Below are positions 26,935-35,879 of a stretch of 64,000 bases of DNA, in pieces; the first letter of the stretch is position 1; every line of letters starts with the position of its first letter. The notes under the pieces were generated by a model, which did no database searches, was not told the origin of the DNA, and saw only the letters and a list, made by a program, of their open reading frames with translations. Source of the stretch: Sphingobium arseniciresistens. Its GTDB lineage: Bacteria; Pseudomonadota; Alphaproteobacteria; Sphingomonadales; Sphingomonadaceae. Both the position numbers and the translations under genes were made by a program. The stretch lies in contig JARFNK010000029.1 in NCBI GenBank assembly GCA_029167225.1, forward strand, positions 1 through 64,000. The letters run 5' to 3'.

Positions 26935-27642
26935 ATGTTCAGCACTCTCATCGGCTATCTTGAGTCGATCAAGTCGCGCGATCCTGCGCCGCGATCGCGC
27001 GCCGAGATCCTGCTTTATCCGGGAGTCTGGGCGGTCGCGCTGCACCGGGTGGCGCATGGTCTGTATCGGCGGCGGCTGTATTTCCTGGCCCGGGCAGTCA
27101 ATCATTTCGCGCGCTTCCTGACCGGGAACGACATTCATCCCGGCGCGAAGATCGGCCGGCGGCTGTTCATCGACCACGGCTTTTCGGTGATCGGCGAGAC
27201 GGCGGAAATCGGCGACGATGTCACCATCTACCAGAATGTCACGCTGGGCGGCACCGATCCGGCGAACGGCATCGCGGGCAAGCGGCACCCTACGATCGGC
27301 AATGGCGTCATCATCGGGTCGGGCGCGCAGGTGCTGGGGCCGATCAATGTCGGACCGCGCGCGCGCATCGGCGCGAACGCGGTGGTGACGAAGGAAGTGC
27401 CGGAGGGCGCCACGATGGTCGGCATTCCGGCGCGGCCCATGCTGGTTGACGTGACTGCCTATCAGCGCGAATTCGTGCCTTATGGCACGCCCTGCAGCGA
27501 GGGGCTGGACCCGGCGACGCAGAAGCTGGAACTGCTCCAGTGCGAGATGGAACGGCTGCAGAAGCAACTGGCCGAACTGCTTGCCGAGCGATCCCGCAAG
27601 GATCGCGACCGTAGTGCCGCGAAGGAGCGTGGCTGCGCCTGA
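26935..27642 (+). CDS. cysE: Serine O-acetyltransferase
   Basis: 235 residues. Begins with the short helical EpsC-type N-terminus ([27 protein letters not shown]) and continues into the left-handed beta-helix of hexapeptide repeats: [50 protein letters not shown]. His in DHGFSVIGE and the KRHPTIG loop are conserved active-site elements. It makes O-acetylserine for cysteine synthesis. The C-terminal ~45 residues are a charged helix ([19 protein letters not shown]) that may be a coiled coil and is an extension relative to short EpsC forms. The next gene's ATG overlaps its TGA. Confidence 0.94.
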   Translation: MFSTLIGYLESIKSRDPAPRSRAEILLYPGVWAVALHRVAHGLYRRRLYFLARAVNHFARFLTGNDIHPGAKIGRRLFIDHGFSVIGETAEIGDDVTIYQNVTLGGTDPANGIAGKRHPTIGNGVIIGSGAQVLGPINVGPRARIGANAVVTKEVPEGATMVGIPARPMLVDVTAYQREFVPYGTPCSEGLDPATQKLELLQCEMERLQKQLAELLAERSRKDRDRSAAKERGCA

Positions 27643-27998
27643 TGGGAGACGTCACCCCGTTTCCGGGCCACGGGGCCAGGGCAGGCCAGGCAGGCATCCA
27701 GGTCGGCTTCGAGCGGCTGGAACTAATGCGGATCATGGATCTTTACGGCCGCATGGTCTCGGCTGGCCACTGGCGCGACTATGCGATCGACATGGGGCGC
27801 GAAAGCGCGGTGTTCTCCGCCTTTCGGCGCGCGGCGGAGCGGCCGGAATATCGGATCGAAAAGCGCCCGTCGCTGCGCAACCGCCAGGGCATGTGGGCGC
27901 TGGTGAGTGAAGCCGGCGCGATCCTGAAGCGCGGGCAGGAACTGGGGCCGATCTTGGCGCCGGTCGAACGCAAGCTGCTGCGGCTGGTCGAGGAATAG
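27642..27998 (+). CDS. DUF2794 domain protein
   Basis: 118 residues. The core FERLELMRIMDLYGRMVSAGHWRDYAI...FRRAAERPEYRIEKRPSLRNRQGMWAL (elements listed, not contiguous) is the DUF2794 signature; the family is restricted to alphaproteobacteria and has no known function. It is cytoplasmic, without membrane segments or cysteines. Start codon and cysE stop overlap by one base (TGATG), showing translational coupling. DUF2794 beside cysE suggests a role in sulfur or envelope metabolism, but that is only inference from neighbours. Confidence 0.85.
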   Translation: MGDVTPFPGHGARAGQAGIQVGFERLELMRIMDLYGRMVSAGHWRDYAIDMGRESAVFSAFRRAAERPEYRIEKRPSLRNRQGMWALVSEAGAILKRGQELGPILAPVERKLLRLVEE

Positions 27999-28002
27999 GC
28001 GA

Positions 28003-28034
28003 AAGGGGCGGCGCCTGCGCAGGAGCCGCCCCTT
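28003..28034. terminator. Bidirectional terminator between convergent genes
   Basis: AAGGGGCGGC and GCCGCCCCTT form a perfect 10-bp stem around a 12-base loop (GCCTGCGCAGGA). It starts five bases after the DUF2794 stop, with the opposing gene ending at 28062. Confidence 0.75.
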
Positions 28035-28061
28035 CTGCATTATCCTGCCCAGGGCTTTCGT

Positions 28062-29123
28062 TCAGGCCGCGACCATGTCCCGGTCGAGATAGGGCAACTT
28101 CACGCGCATCCCCTCGGGCAGGCCTTCCACCACCAGCTTGCGCGCCTTGTGCCAGAAGGCGGAGAGCAGCAGCAACGCCGATCCGATGACGAGCGCGGTG
28201 AAGGCGGCGGACAGTTCCACCGATCCCATCTTCTCGAACAGCGCATACATCGCGAAGAGGACATAGGCGAGGCTGGAGACCAGCAGGGCGCGCCGATCGA
28301 TCGCCAGCGCCACGACGCCGAAGGCCACATACAGGGCCAGCACGATCATCGCCGTGCCGCCGCCCATCTCCCCGCCGAAGACGCCCAGCAGGCGGAAGAT
28401 GGAATGGGCGATCGCGGGGGCGGCCGCAAGGTGCAGCCAGAAAGCGACGTCGGACCGGCGGGTGGTGCGGCTGCGGTCGCTCATGTCCCAGCGCATCGCG
28501 AGGATGAACACGCCGACGCCGCCGGCCAGCACCAGCCAGAAAATCCCCTCGTCGATGGTCGGCACCGCCGCATAGACGAGCGCGATGAGCACCGCCGCGC
28601 CGGCCACGGCACCCACTGCCACGGTGATCGGCACCATGAACCGGCGCCAGTGCAGCCAGGTGGCGCCGGCCGTGACGAGGGCCACGCCGGCGGTCAGGGT
28701 CGCGGCAAGGCTGTTCCCCGCATGGGGAAAGACCTGCATCGCGCCGGCCATCAGCCCCGCTGCCACACCGCCCGAAAAGCCGAGCAGCAGGACGATGCTG
28801 GGCAGCGCCATGCGGCGGACGCGGGTGAAATATTCGGCAAGGCCCCAGCTTGTGGCGGCGACCAGCAGGCCTGCGACCAGGGAAGGTTGATGGTCCGCCG
28901 CGCCCAGCCGGATCAGATTGCCCAGCCCAGCCACCGCGACCAGCAGGATGATGCCGGCGATTGAGACGAAGATGTCATTGAACCCTGTCAGAAGGCGGAA
29001 ATGCTCCTCGTCCACCATCGGGTTGACGCGCAGATGCGCGACATGGCTGCGCAGCGCATCGGCTGCCTGGGGACTGATCGCGCCCGCCTCGACGGCGGAT
29101 TGCAGGTCGCTTTCGCTATACAT
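28062..29123 (-). CDS. Polytopic membrane protein, DUF2157-like
   Basis: 353 residues. A soluble N-terminal ~70 residues (SESDLQSAVEAGAISPQAADALRSH, quoted to its ends) precede about ten hydrophobic helices and a cytoplasmic tail ending LPYLDRDMVAA. The pattern of a short SHOCT-like or 'AGxIsxxqa' helix pair plus a polytopic domain resembles DUF2157 proteins, with no known function. AAGGAG eight bases before ATG 29123 sets the start; the frame's extension to 29228 reads through the palindromic regulatory region and is rejected. It diverges from the porin gene. Confidence 0.65.
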   Translation of the reverse strand: MYSESDLQSAVEAGAISPQAADALRSHVAHLRVNPMVDEEHFRLLTGFNDIFVSIAGIILLVAVAGLGNLIRLGAADHQPSLVAGLLVAATSWGLAEYFTRVRRMALPSIVLLLGFSGGVAAGLMAGAMQVFPHAGNSLAATLTAGVALVTAGATWLHWRRFMVPITVAVGAVAGAAVLIALVYAAVPTIDEGIFWLVLAGGVGVFILAMRWDMSDRSRTTRRSDVAFWLHLAAAPAIAHSIFRLLGVFGGEMGGGTAMIVLALYVAFGVVALAIDRRALLVSSLAYVLFAMYALFEKMGSVELSAAFTALVIGSALLLLSAFWHKARKLVVEGLPEGMRVKLPYLDRDMVAA

Positions 29124-29157
29124 GGCTTTTCTCCTTCCCCTCGCCATCAGAGTATCA

Positions 29158-29185
29158 CAACTGTATTGCCTCATCAATACAGTTG
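29158..29185. promoter_or_regulatory. Perfect 11-bp inverted repeat, likely operator
   Basis: CAACTGTATTG at 29158-29168, six-base spacer CCTCAT, CAATACAGTTG at 29175-29185, with no mismatch in 22 bases. It lies 35 bases upstream of the membrane-protein start (minus strand) and 110 bases upstream of the porin start. The size fits a dimeric regulator such as GntR or TetR type. It would overlap the minus-strand promoter (TTGATG with GATACT downstream). Confidence 0.75.
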
Positions 29186-29294
29186 GGCTCCGGCGTGGTT
29201 TCGGGCGAGATTCACAAAAGTGACACATGTGTTACGCGAAATTGAAATAAATTAGACATAATCGCCGCGCTCGGGCGACGGCAGGGGATGGAAG

Positions 29295-30719
29295 ATGAAG
29301 AGCAGCACGCGTTTGAGCATGGGCACCGCCCTGGCACTCTTCCTTGCACCCTCGTCGCTTGCGGCGCAGACGATCGACGCGGCGGAGGCCGCCGAGCTTC
29401 GGGCGCAGATCGCGGCGCTCAAGGCGCAGGTCGAACGGCTGGAGGCGCGTCTGGACAAGGCGCCGGCGTCCGCGCCTGCTGCGGCCACAGCGCCCGGTAG
29501 CACGACACCCGCCACCCCGGCATCTGGCGCGGCGCCGCAACTGGCGGCCGCGAAGAATGCCGCGCCGGAAACATCCATCGCCTGGAAGGGTAGCCCGGTC
29601 TTCAGCAACGGTTCGGCCAGCTTTAAGGTGAAGGGCCGCATCCAATATGATGCCGGCGTGCTGATGGCGCCGGCCAGCGTGAAGGACCGCTCCAAGGGCT
29701 ATAGCAATGAGTTGCGCCGCCTGCGTCTGGGCGGAGAGGGCGTGCTGGGCGGCGGTTTCGGTTACAAGCTGGAAACGGAACTGTCCGACAACGCCGTCGA
29801 TCTGGTCGATACCTACATCACCTATGAGCGCGGCAAGCTGCTGCTGACCTTGGGCAACCAGAACGAGTTCCAGTCGCTGGACGAGCTGATCGGCGACACC
29901 ACCGGATCGACCATGGAGCGCGCAGCCTTCACCGATGCCTTCGGGTTCGAGCGGCGTCTTGGGCTCTCGGCGCAATATCGCTCCGGCATGCTGCTGGCGC
30001 AGGCGGGCGTCTTTTCCGACAGCGCCGACTCCCTGCTCAATTCCGCCGATGGCCCCAATGGCGGCGACGAGAATAACAGCTATGGCGTGGACGGGCGCAT
30101 CGTGCTGGCGCCCAAGATCGGCAAGACGCAGCTGCATTTCGGTGTGTCGGGCCACTGGCGCGATTTCAATCGGCTGTCGGAAAACCCGCAGCGCTACCGC
30201 CAGCGGCCCTATCTGCACAGCAGCAACAGCCGTTTCCTGGCGACGCCCTCCCTCTCGGCCGATGGCGAATCGCACTATGGGCTGGAACTGGCCGGCACGC
30301 GCGGGCCGCTGCACTGGGCGGGCGAGGCGCACTGGCTTACCGTGTCGCGTCCGGGCGACCTGGCAAGCCCGACCTTCTTCGGCGCCTATGCCGAGGTCGG
30401 CTATTTCCTGACCGGCGAGACGCGCAGCTACAAGAACGGCATCTTCGTCAGCACCAAGCCCAAGCGCCCGGTCGGCAGCGGCGGCATCGGCGCGGTGCAG
30501 GTGAACCTGCGCTACGACTATCTCGACATGAACGACAAGGGCATCGTCGGCGGCACGCAGAACGCCTTTTTCGCGGCGGTGATCTGGACGCCGATCGAGT
30601 TCCTGCGGTTCAACCTGAACTACGGCCATATCGACTATACCGACGCGGCCATCCTCGCCGGTGCCCGTTCGGACTATGGCGTCAACGTGCTGGGTGCGCG
30701 GGCAGAGCTGGATTTCTGA
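29295..30719 (+). CDS. Outer-membrane porin, OprO/OprP (phosphate-selective) type
   Basis: 474 residues. Signal peptide (TRLSMGTALALFLAPSSLAA), then a coiled-coil segment (AAELRAQIAALKAQVERLEARL in the first 60 residues) and an Ala/Pro/Thr linker. The barrel begins at KVKGRIQYDAGVLMAP and closes with the terminal Phe of RAELDF. The WKG start and FGRIQYD-like strand, NELRRLRLGGEG and DAFGFERRLGLS are porin O/P features. It would admit phosphate or pyrophosphate through the outer membrane. Next to it, on the other strand, are phoB, phoU and the pst genes, which supports a phosphate role. No clear Pho box was found in its own promoter. Confidence 0.85.
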   Translation: MKSSTRLSMGTALALFLAPSSLAAQTIDAAEAAELRAQIAALKAQVERLEARLDKAPASAPAAATAPGSTTPATPASGAAPQLAAAKNAAPETSIAWKGSPVFSNGSASFKVKGRIQYDAGVLMAPASVKDRSKGYSNELRRLRLGGEGVLGGGFGYKLETELSDNAVDLVDTYITYERGKLLLTLGNQNEFQSLDELIGDTTGSTMERAAFTDAFGFERRLGLSAQYRSGMLLAQAGVFSDSADSLLNSADGPNGGDENNSYGVDGRIVLAPKIGKTQLHFGVSGHWRDFNRLSENPQRYRQRPYLHSSNSRFLATPSLSADGESHYGLELAGTRGPLHWAGEAHWLTVSRPGDLASPTFFGAYAEVGYFLTGETRSYKNGIFVSTKPKRPVGSGGIGAVQVNLRYDYLDMNDKGIVGGTQNAFFAAVIWTPIEFLRFNLNYGHIDYTDAAILAGARSDYGVNVLGARAELDF

Positions 30720-30741
30720 GGTACGGCACGTTTACTTTGAT

Positions 30742-30835
30742 CCGTTCGCCCTGAGCTTGTCGAAGGGCTGCACTTCCTCCCTGCGTCACGCGCCTGAAAC
30801 GAAGTACGGTCCTTCGACAGGCTCAGGACGAACGG
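30742..30835. repeat. Sphingomonad intergenic palindromic repeat, copy A
   Basis: Left arm 30742-30766 starts CCGTTCGCCCTGAGC; right arm 30811-30835 ends CTCAGGACGAACGG. The 25-base arms are inverted with two mismatches and enclose a 44-base loop. The same element recurs at 47025-47115 and, degenerate, at 41853-41957. The sequence class is well known to be scattered between genes in sphingomonad genomes. Confidence 0.85.
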
Positions 30836-30899
30836 AGTGCAGGGGACGGGACGTCTCGCTCGTCACCCATTGCTCCCAAGCCCATCTTTCCCGCGCATG

Positions 30900-30936
30900 A
30901 AAAAAGGCGCCGTACCCGATGGGGCGCGGCGCCTTT
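30900..30936 (-). terminator. Rho-independent terminator of the pst-pho operon
   Basis: Read on the minus strand: stem AAAGGCGCCG, a 14-base loop, CGGCGCCTTT, then a further T-run (six T in all). It begins 24 bases past the stop of phoB, so it closes the whole pstS-to-phoB transcript. Confidence 0.85.
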
Positions 30937-30959
30937 CCAGTGATGTGGCAGCCCGGCGT

Positions 30960-31658
30960 TCAGGCCGCGTAGTCGGTGTCCAGCGCATAGCCGGCCGAGC
31001 GGACGGTGCGGATGATGTCGCGGTGGCCCTCGCCGTTGATCGCCTTGCGCAGGCGGCGGATGTGGACGTCCACGGTGCGCAGCTCGATGTCGCTGTCCTG
31101 CCCCCACACGCTGTCGAGCAGCCGCTCGCGCGAGAAGACCCAGCCGGGATGCTCCAGGAAATGCTTGAGCAGGCGGAACTCCGTCGGCCCCAGCGAAACC
31201 GAACGGCCGGCGCGGCGGACCTTGTGGCCCACCGTATCCATCTCGACGTCCGCGAAGGACAGCGTCTCGCCGGCCAGCGCCGGGCGCACGCGGCGCAGCA
31301 CTGCGCCGACGCGGGCGACCAGCTCGCGGGGCGAGAAGGGCTTGGTCACATAATCGTCCGCGCCGGTCTCAAGCCCGCGCACGCGGTCTTCTTCCTCGCC
31401 GCGCGCGGTCAGCATGATGATGGGCACGTTGGCCGTGCCGTTCATGCGGCGCAGGCGGCGGCACACCTCGATGCCGGACAGGCTTTCGACCATCCAGTCG
31501 AGCAGCACGATGTCGGGCACGTCCTCCTGCGCCATGATCAGAGCCTCCTCGCCGTCGACGGTGTGCGAGACCTCGAAATCCTCGCGCTTGAAATGCCAGA
31601 TCAGCAGTTCTGCGAGGGCGGCGTCATCTTCGACCAGCAGCATCTTTGCACGCGCCAT
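30960..31658 (-). CDS. phoB: Phosphate regulon response regulator PhoB
   Basis: 232 residues. Receiver domain with acidic pocket D11/D12, phosphoacceptor Asp54 (LLDWMVE) and Lys106 (VTKPFSP); C-terminal winged helix with GPTEFRLLKHFLEHPGWVFSRE and VDVHIRRLRKAI. The SLGPTEFRLL-VWG pattern and TAR-GEEEDRVRGLETGADDY are those of PhoB. Phosphorylated by PhoR under phosphate limitation, it binds Pho boxes such as that at 37015-37047. Start at 31658, ten bases after phoU; upstream frame belongs to shadow sequence in phoU. It is the last gene of the operon. Confidence 0.95.
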   Translation of the reverse strand: MARAKMLLVEDDAALAELLIWHFKREDFEVSHTVDGEEALIMAQEDVPDIVLLDWMVESLSGIEVCRRLRRMNGTANVPIIMLTARGEEEDRVRGLETGADDYVTKPFSPRELVARVGAVLRRVRPALAGETLSFADVEMDTVGHKVRRAGRSVSLGPTEFRLLKHFLEHPGWVFSRERLLDSVWGQDSDIELRTVDVHIRRLRKAINGEGHRDIIRTVRSAGYALDTDYAA

Positions 31659-31668
31659 GGCGATGTCC

Positions 31669-32361
31669 TCAATTGTCTTCGGGGGCTTCGCCGCGTTCCC
31701 GCTCGGGCAGGTTGCGGCCGGTGGCGGCATAATAGACCATCTCCGCGACGTTGGTCGCATGGTCGCCGATACGTTCGATATTCTTGGCGACGAACAGCAG
31801 GTGCGCGCATTCCGAGATCGTCTTCGGATTCTCGACCATATAGGTGACGAGCGTGCGGAAGATGCTGTTGTAGAAATCGTCGACCACCGTGTCGCGCTGC
31901 ACCACGGCCAGCGCCAGGTCGGCGTCGCGCGCGGAGAAGGCGTTGAGCGCGTCATGCACCATCTCGCCGGCGATCTGCGCCATGGAGGGGAGCAGCGAGA
32001 CGGGCTCGATCGTGCGGCGGTTCGACGCGATCAGAGGCACGCGCTTGGCGATATTCTTCGCATAGTCGCCGATACGCTCGACCACGCCGACGATCTTGAG
32101 CGCCGCGATCACCTCGCGCAGATCGTTCGCCATCGGCGCACGCAGCGCGATCGTCTGGATCACGAGCTTCTCGACCTCTGCCTCGATCGCGTCGATCTTC
32201 TGGTCGCCGATCACGACTTCGGCGGCCAGCGCCTTATCCTGCCGGGTAAGGGCGAGGATCGCGTTTTCCAGCGCGCTCTCTGCGCGGCCGCCCATCTCCG
32301 CGATCAGGCCGCGGAGCCGGTCGATATCCTCGTCGAATGCCTTGACTGTATGTTCTGCCAT
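31669..32361 (-). CDS. phoU: Phosphate signalling protein PhoU
   Basis: 230 residues: two three-helix PhoU repeats. Metal-cluster motifs of the family are visible as DxxID-like ExxxD patterns: [31 protein letters not shown] and [14 protein letters not shown], the last two being the conserved RIGDxAxNI signature in each half. PhoU connects the PstSCAB transporter to PhoR and represses the Pho response when phosphate is ample. Ten bases after pstB. Confidence 0.96.
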   Translation of the reverse strand: MAEHTVKAFDEDIDRLRGLIAEMGGRAESALENAILALTRQDKALAAEVVIGDQKIDAIEAEVEKLVIQTIALRAPMANDLREVIAALKIVGVVERIGDYAKNIAKRVPLIASNRRTIEPVSLLPSMAQIAGEMVHDALNAFSARDADLALAVVQRDTVVDDFYNSIFRTLVTYMVENPKTISECAHLLFVAKNIERIGDHATNVAEMVYYAATGRNLPERERGEAPEDN

Positions 32362-32371
32362 GTCTGCTTCC

Positions 32372-33163
32372 TCAGCCGTAGCGTCCGGTGATGTAATCCT
32401 TCGTCCGTTCCTGGCGCGGATTGGTGAAGATGTCCGACGTCACGCCATATTCCACCAGCGTTCCCAGATGGAAGAAGGCGGTGCGCTGCGACACGCGGGC
32501 GGCCTGCTGCATATTGTGGGTGACGATGACGATCGCGTAGCGGCCGCGCAGTTCGTGGATCAGTTCCTCGATTTTGGCGGTGGCGATCGGGTCGAGCGCG
32601 GAGCAAGGCTCGTCCATCAGGATGACCTCGGGCTCGACGGCGATGGCGCGGCCGATGCACAGGCGCTGCTGCTGGCCGCCTGAAAGCGCGGTGCCGCTGT
32701 CGTGCAGGCGGTCCTTCACTTCCTCCCACAGGCCGGCGCGGCGCAGCGACTTCTCGACGATCACGTCCATGTCCGCCTTTGCGCTCGCAAGGCCGTGGAT
32801 GCGCGGCCCGTAGGCGATGTTCTCATAGATCGACTTGGGGAAGGGGTTGGGCTTCTGGAAGACCATGCCCACCCGCGCGCGCAGCTGCACCACGTCCATG
32901 GAGGAGGAATAGATATCCTCGCCGTCCAGGGTGATCTCGCCTTCCACCCGCGCGCTGGCGACCGTGTCGTTCATGCGGTTGAGGGTGCGCAGGAATGTCG
33001 ACTTGCCGCAGCCCGAGGGGCCGATGAACGCGGTCACATTCTCCATGTCGACGTCGATCGAGACGCCCTTGATCGCTTCCTTCTCGCCATAGAAGACACG
33101 CACGTCGCGCGCGGCCATCTTGGGGTTGGCGGGCTTGAGCGCCAGTTGTTCCTGAGTCAGCAT
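32372..33163 (-). CDS. pstB: Phosphate ABC transporter ATP-binding protein
   Basis: 263 residues. Walker [10 protein letters not shown] (48-56), PstB-specific LRTLNRMND and [23 protein letters not shown] segments, ABC signature LSGGQQQR (160-167) and Walker B ILMDEP (181-186), switch His in [10 protein letters not shown]. It powers phosphate uptake through PstC/PstA. Position eight bases after pstA. Confidence 0.97.
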   Translation of the reverse strand: MLTQEQLALKPANPKMAARDVRVFYGEKEAIKGVSIDVDMENVTAFIGPSGCGKSTFLRTLNRMNDTVASARVEGEITLDGEDIYSSSMDVVQLRARVGMVFQKPNPFPKSIYENIAYGPRIHGLASAKADMDVIVEKSLRRAGLWEEVKDRLHDSGTALSGGQQQRLCIGRAIAVEPEVILMDEPCSALDPIATAKIEELIHELRGRYAIVIVTHNMQQAARVSQRTAFFHLGTLVEYGVTSDIFTNPRQERTKDYITGRYG

Positions 33164-33170
33164 GTGTGTT

Positions 33171-34469
33171 TCACCAGCGCTTTTCGAACTTGTTGCGAAG
33201 ATAGATGGCCAGCCCGTTCATCGCGAGGAGGAAGGCCAGCAGGACGATGATGGCGGCAGAGGTCTTCTCCACGAATCCACGAGAGACCTCGTCGGACCAC
33301 AGGAAGATCTGCACCGGCAGCACGGTCGCGGGATCGGTGATGCCGCCCGGCGGGGTGGCGATGAAGGCGCGCATGCCGATCATCAGCAGCGGTGCCGTCT
33401 CGCCCAGCGCGCGCGCCATGCCGATGATGGTGCCGGTCAGGATGCCGGGCAGGGCGAGCGGCAGCACATGGTGGAAGACCACCTGCACCGGGCTCGCGCC
33501 GATGCCGAGCGCGGCATCGCGGATGGAGGGCGGCACCGCCTTGATCGCGTTGCGCCCGGCGATGACGATCACGGGCATGGTCATCAGCGCCAGGGTCATG
33601 CCGCCGACCAGCGCGGCCGAGCGCGGCAGGTTCAGGATGTTGAGGAAGATGGCGAGGCCGAGCAGGCCGAAGATGATCGATGGCACCGCCGCGAGGTTGT
33701 TGATCGACACCTCGATCATGTCGGTCCAGCGATTGCGCGGCGCATATTCCTCCAGATACAGCGCGGAGAGCACGCCGATCGGGAAGCTCAATGCCAGCGT
33801 GACCAGCATCGTCAGCACCGATCCCTTGAACGCGCCCCAGATGCCGACCAGGATCGGGTCCGTCGCGTCGCTTGCGGTCAGGAACGCGGCATTGAAGCCG
33901 GTGGAGACCAGCCCGCGCGCCTTGAGCCTGGCATAGGCGGCCTCGGCGGCGGCGGGGGCATGTCCCTTCGCGGCCATGTCGATCTCGGTCGAGGCGGGGA
34001 GCGAGAGGGTGCTCTTGCCGTTCAGGATCGACGGGTCGTCCTTGATCGCGTTGCGCACCGTCAGCCAGGCATTGGGGGACAGCAGCTTGTCGCCCTCCGG
34101 CCCGATCGCCGCGACGGCGGCCTGCGCCGTCACCGCCGGCAGGTTCGCGCCCGAAAGCGCCTGGTCGGCATTGCCGCCCTGCAGCAGGGCGGGGTCGATC
34201 ACCAGCGGCGCGGCGGCGAAATCGACCGGCACTGCGATTTCGGTGCGGGTGAAGCCGCGCGCGCCATTGCCGATCATCGTGAACAGCAGGAAGGCGAGGA
34301 AGCCGGCGGAGAGCACCACGGCGCCGAGCCCGAGCAGGCGGAAGCGGCGTTCCGACGCATAGCGCCGGGCGATGCGGCGGCGCATCGCGTCGGACTTCCA
34401 GTCGGTTGGCGTGCGGGGCGCGGCGGCGGCCTGATGCGTGGACTGGGCAGAGACCTGAAACGCGGTCAT
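33171..34469 (-). CDS. pstA: Phosphate ABC transporter permease PstA, extended form
   Basis: 432 residues, against about 290 for E. coli PstA. The extra N-terminal ~140 residues hold a membrane helix ([21 protein letters not shown]) and a large extracytoplasmic segment matching the DUF3333-type extension of many alphaproteobacterial PstA proteins. The canonical permease starts near [24 protein letters not shown], with the EAA loop around [16 protein letters not shown]. It forms the phosphate channel with PstC. Its start overlaps the pstC stop by ATGA. Confidence 0.93.
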   Translation of the reverse strand: MTAFQVSAQSTHQAAAAPRTPTDWKSDAMRRRIARRYASERRFRLLGLGAVVLSAGFLAFLLFTMIGNGARGFTRTEIAVPVDFAAAPLVIDPALLQGGNADQALSGANLPAVTAQAAVAAIGPEGDKLLSPNAWLTVRNAIKDDPSILNGKSTLSLPASTEIDMAAKGHAPAAAEAAYARLKARGLVSTGFNAAFLTASDATDPILVGIWGAFKGSVLTMLVTLALSFPIGVLSALYLEEYAPRNRWTDMIEVSINNLAAVPSIIFGLLGLAIFLNILNLPRSAALVGGMTLALMTMPVIVIAGRNAIKAVPPSIRDAALGIGASPVQVVFHHVLPLALPGILTGTIIGMARALGETAPLLMIGMRAFIATPPGGITDPATVLPVQIFLWSDEVSRGFVEKTSAAIIVLLAFLLAMNGLAIYLRNKFEKRW

Positions 34470-35863
34470 TCGTAGGCCTCCCGATATTTCTTCACGACCC
34501 GCAGCGCCACGATGTTGAGCAGCAGGGTGACGATGAACAGCACCAGCCCGAGCGCGAAGGCCGCGAGCGTCTTGGCGCTGTCGAATTCCTGGTCGCCGGT
34601 GAGCAGCTGGACGATCTGGGTCGTCACCGTGGTCACGCTGGCAAAGGGGTTGAGCGTAAGATTGGCGGCGAGGCCGGCGGCCATCACCACGATCATCGTC
34701 TCGCCGATCGCACGGCTGACAGCGAGCAGTACGCCGCCGACGACGCCGGGCAGCGCCGCGGGGATCAGCACCCGGCGGATCGTCTCGCTGGTGGTGGCGC
34801 CCATGGCAAGGCTGCCGTCGCGCATCGCCTGCGGCACGGCGGCGATGCTGTCGTCGGCCATGGAGGAGACGAAGGGGATGATCATCACGCCCATCACCAG
34901 GCCGGCGGCGAGCGCGCTTTCGGAGCTGGCGCCGCTGATGCCGATGGCGACGGCGGCGTCGCGCAGCGCGGGGGCGACGGTCAGCGCGGCGAAATAGCCG
35001 TAGACGACGGTCGGCACGCCGGCCAGCACCTCAAGGATGGGCTTCATCCACCTGCGCGTCGTGGGCTTGGCATATTGCGTGAGGTAGATCGCGCTCATCA
35101 GGCCCAGCGGAATGGCGACGACCATGGCGATGATCGCGCCGACGAAGATGGTGCCCCAGAACAGCGGCACGGCGCCGAAGGCATCGTCATTGCCATAGCC
35201 CAGAGCGGCCGACTGCGGCGACCATTTCAGGCCGAAGAGGAAATCGACGGGGTTCACCATCGAGAAGAAGCGGATCGATTCCCACAGCAGCGAGGCGACG
35301 ATGCCCAGCGTCGTGATGATCGCGATCAGCGACGCGCCCAGTAGCGAGAACATCACCAGCCGCTCGACGCGGGTACGGGCGCGGAATTCCGGGCGGATGC
35401 GGGTGAAGGCATAGGCGCCGCCCGCAAAGGCCAGGGCCAGCGCCAGCAATACGCCCGCCATGCCGTAATGCGCGGTGGCGGCGCGATAGGGCTCGACCAG
35501 CGCCTGCGCCGCCGGATTGAAGGCGGCGGCCTGCTTGCCCGTTGCGATCGCCCGCGCTTCGCTCAATACGGCCCCGCGCGAGAAATCGTCGGCGGGCAGC
35601 GCCTGCGCCGCCGGATCGGTCAGCACCGCGCCGGTGATCAGGCCCGGCATCACATTGCTCCACACCGCCAGGAACAGGCAGGCGGGGAGCAGCGTCCACA
35701 AGGCCGCATACCAGCCATGGAAGGATGGCAGGCTGTGCATCGCACTGCGTCCGCCAGGGCCGCTGGGCGCGGTGTCGCGCATGCGCACGGCGCGCGCCCG
35801 CGCCACGACCCAGGCGACAACGCCCAGGCCGAGCAGCAGGAAGAGGATGGCGGGTCCGGTCAT
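34466..35863 (-). CDS. pstC: Phosphate ABC transporter permease PstC, extended form
   Basis: 465 residues, longer than the ~320 of E. coli PstC. The first ~190 residues contain three to four extra hydrophobic helices and a periplasmic stretch (PstC N-terminal domain type). The permease core begins near RVERLMFSLLGASLIAIITTLG and contains FLFGLKWSPQ, AIPLGLMSAIYLTQYA and AVSRAIGETMIVVMAAGLAANL, the last being the EAA-type loop. It sits 16 bases after pstS and overlaps pstA. Confidence 0.93.
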   Translation of the reverse strand: MTGPAILFLLLGLGVVAWVVARARAVRMRDTAPSGPGGRSAMHSLPSFHGWYAALWTLLPACLFLAVWSNVMPGLITGAVLTDPAAQALPADDFSRGAVLSEARAIATGKQAAAFNPAAQALVEPYRAATAHYGMAGVLLALALAFAGGAYAFTRIRPEFRARTRVERLVMFSLLGASLIAIITTLGIVASLLWESIRFFSMVNPVDFLFGLKWSPQSAALGYGNDDAFGAVPLFWGTIFVGAIIAMVVAIPLGLMSAIYLTQYAKPTTRRWMKPILEVLAGVPTVVYGYFAALTVAPALRDAAVAIGISGASSESALAAGLVMGVMIIPFVSSMADDSIAAVPQAMRDGSLAMGATTSETIRRVLIPAALPGVVGGVLLAVSRAIGETMIVVMAAGLAANLTLNPFASVTTVTTQIVQLLTGDQEFDSAKTLAAFALGLVLFIVTLLLNIVALRVVKKYREAYE

Positions 35864-35879
35864 GACGGGCGCGGCCGGC

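Noticed and set aside
29200-29262. Pho box for the OprO/P-type porin
   Set aside because: TGTCAC- and TGAATC-like elements spaced by 11 bases exist only on the strand opposite to the porin and with weak cores, so they do not meet the rule that the pstS site meets.
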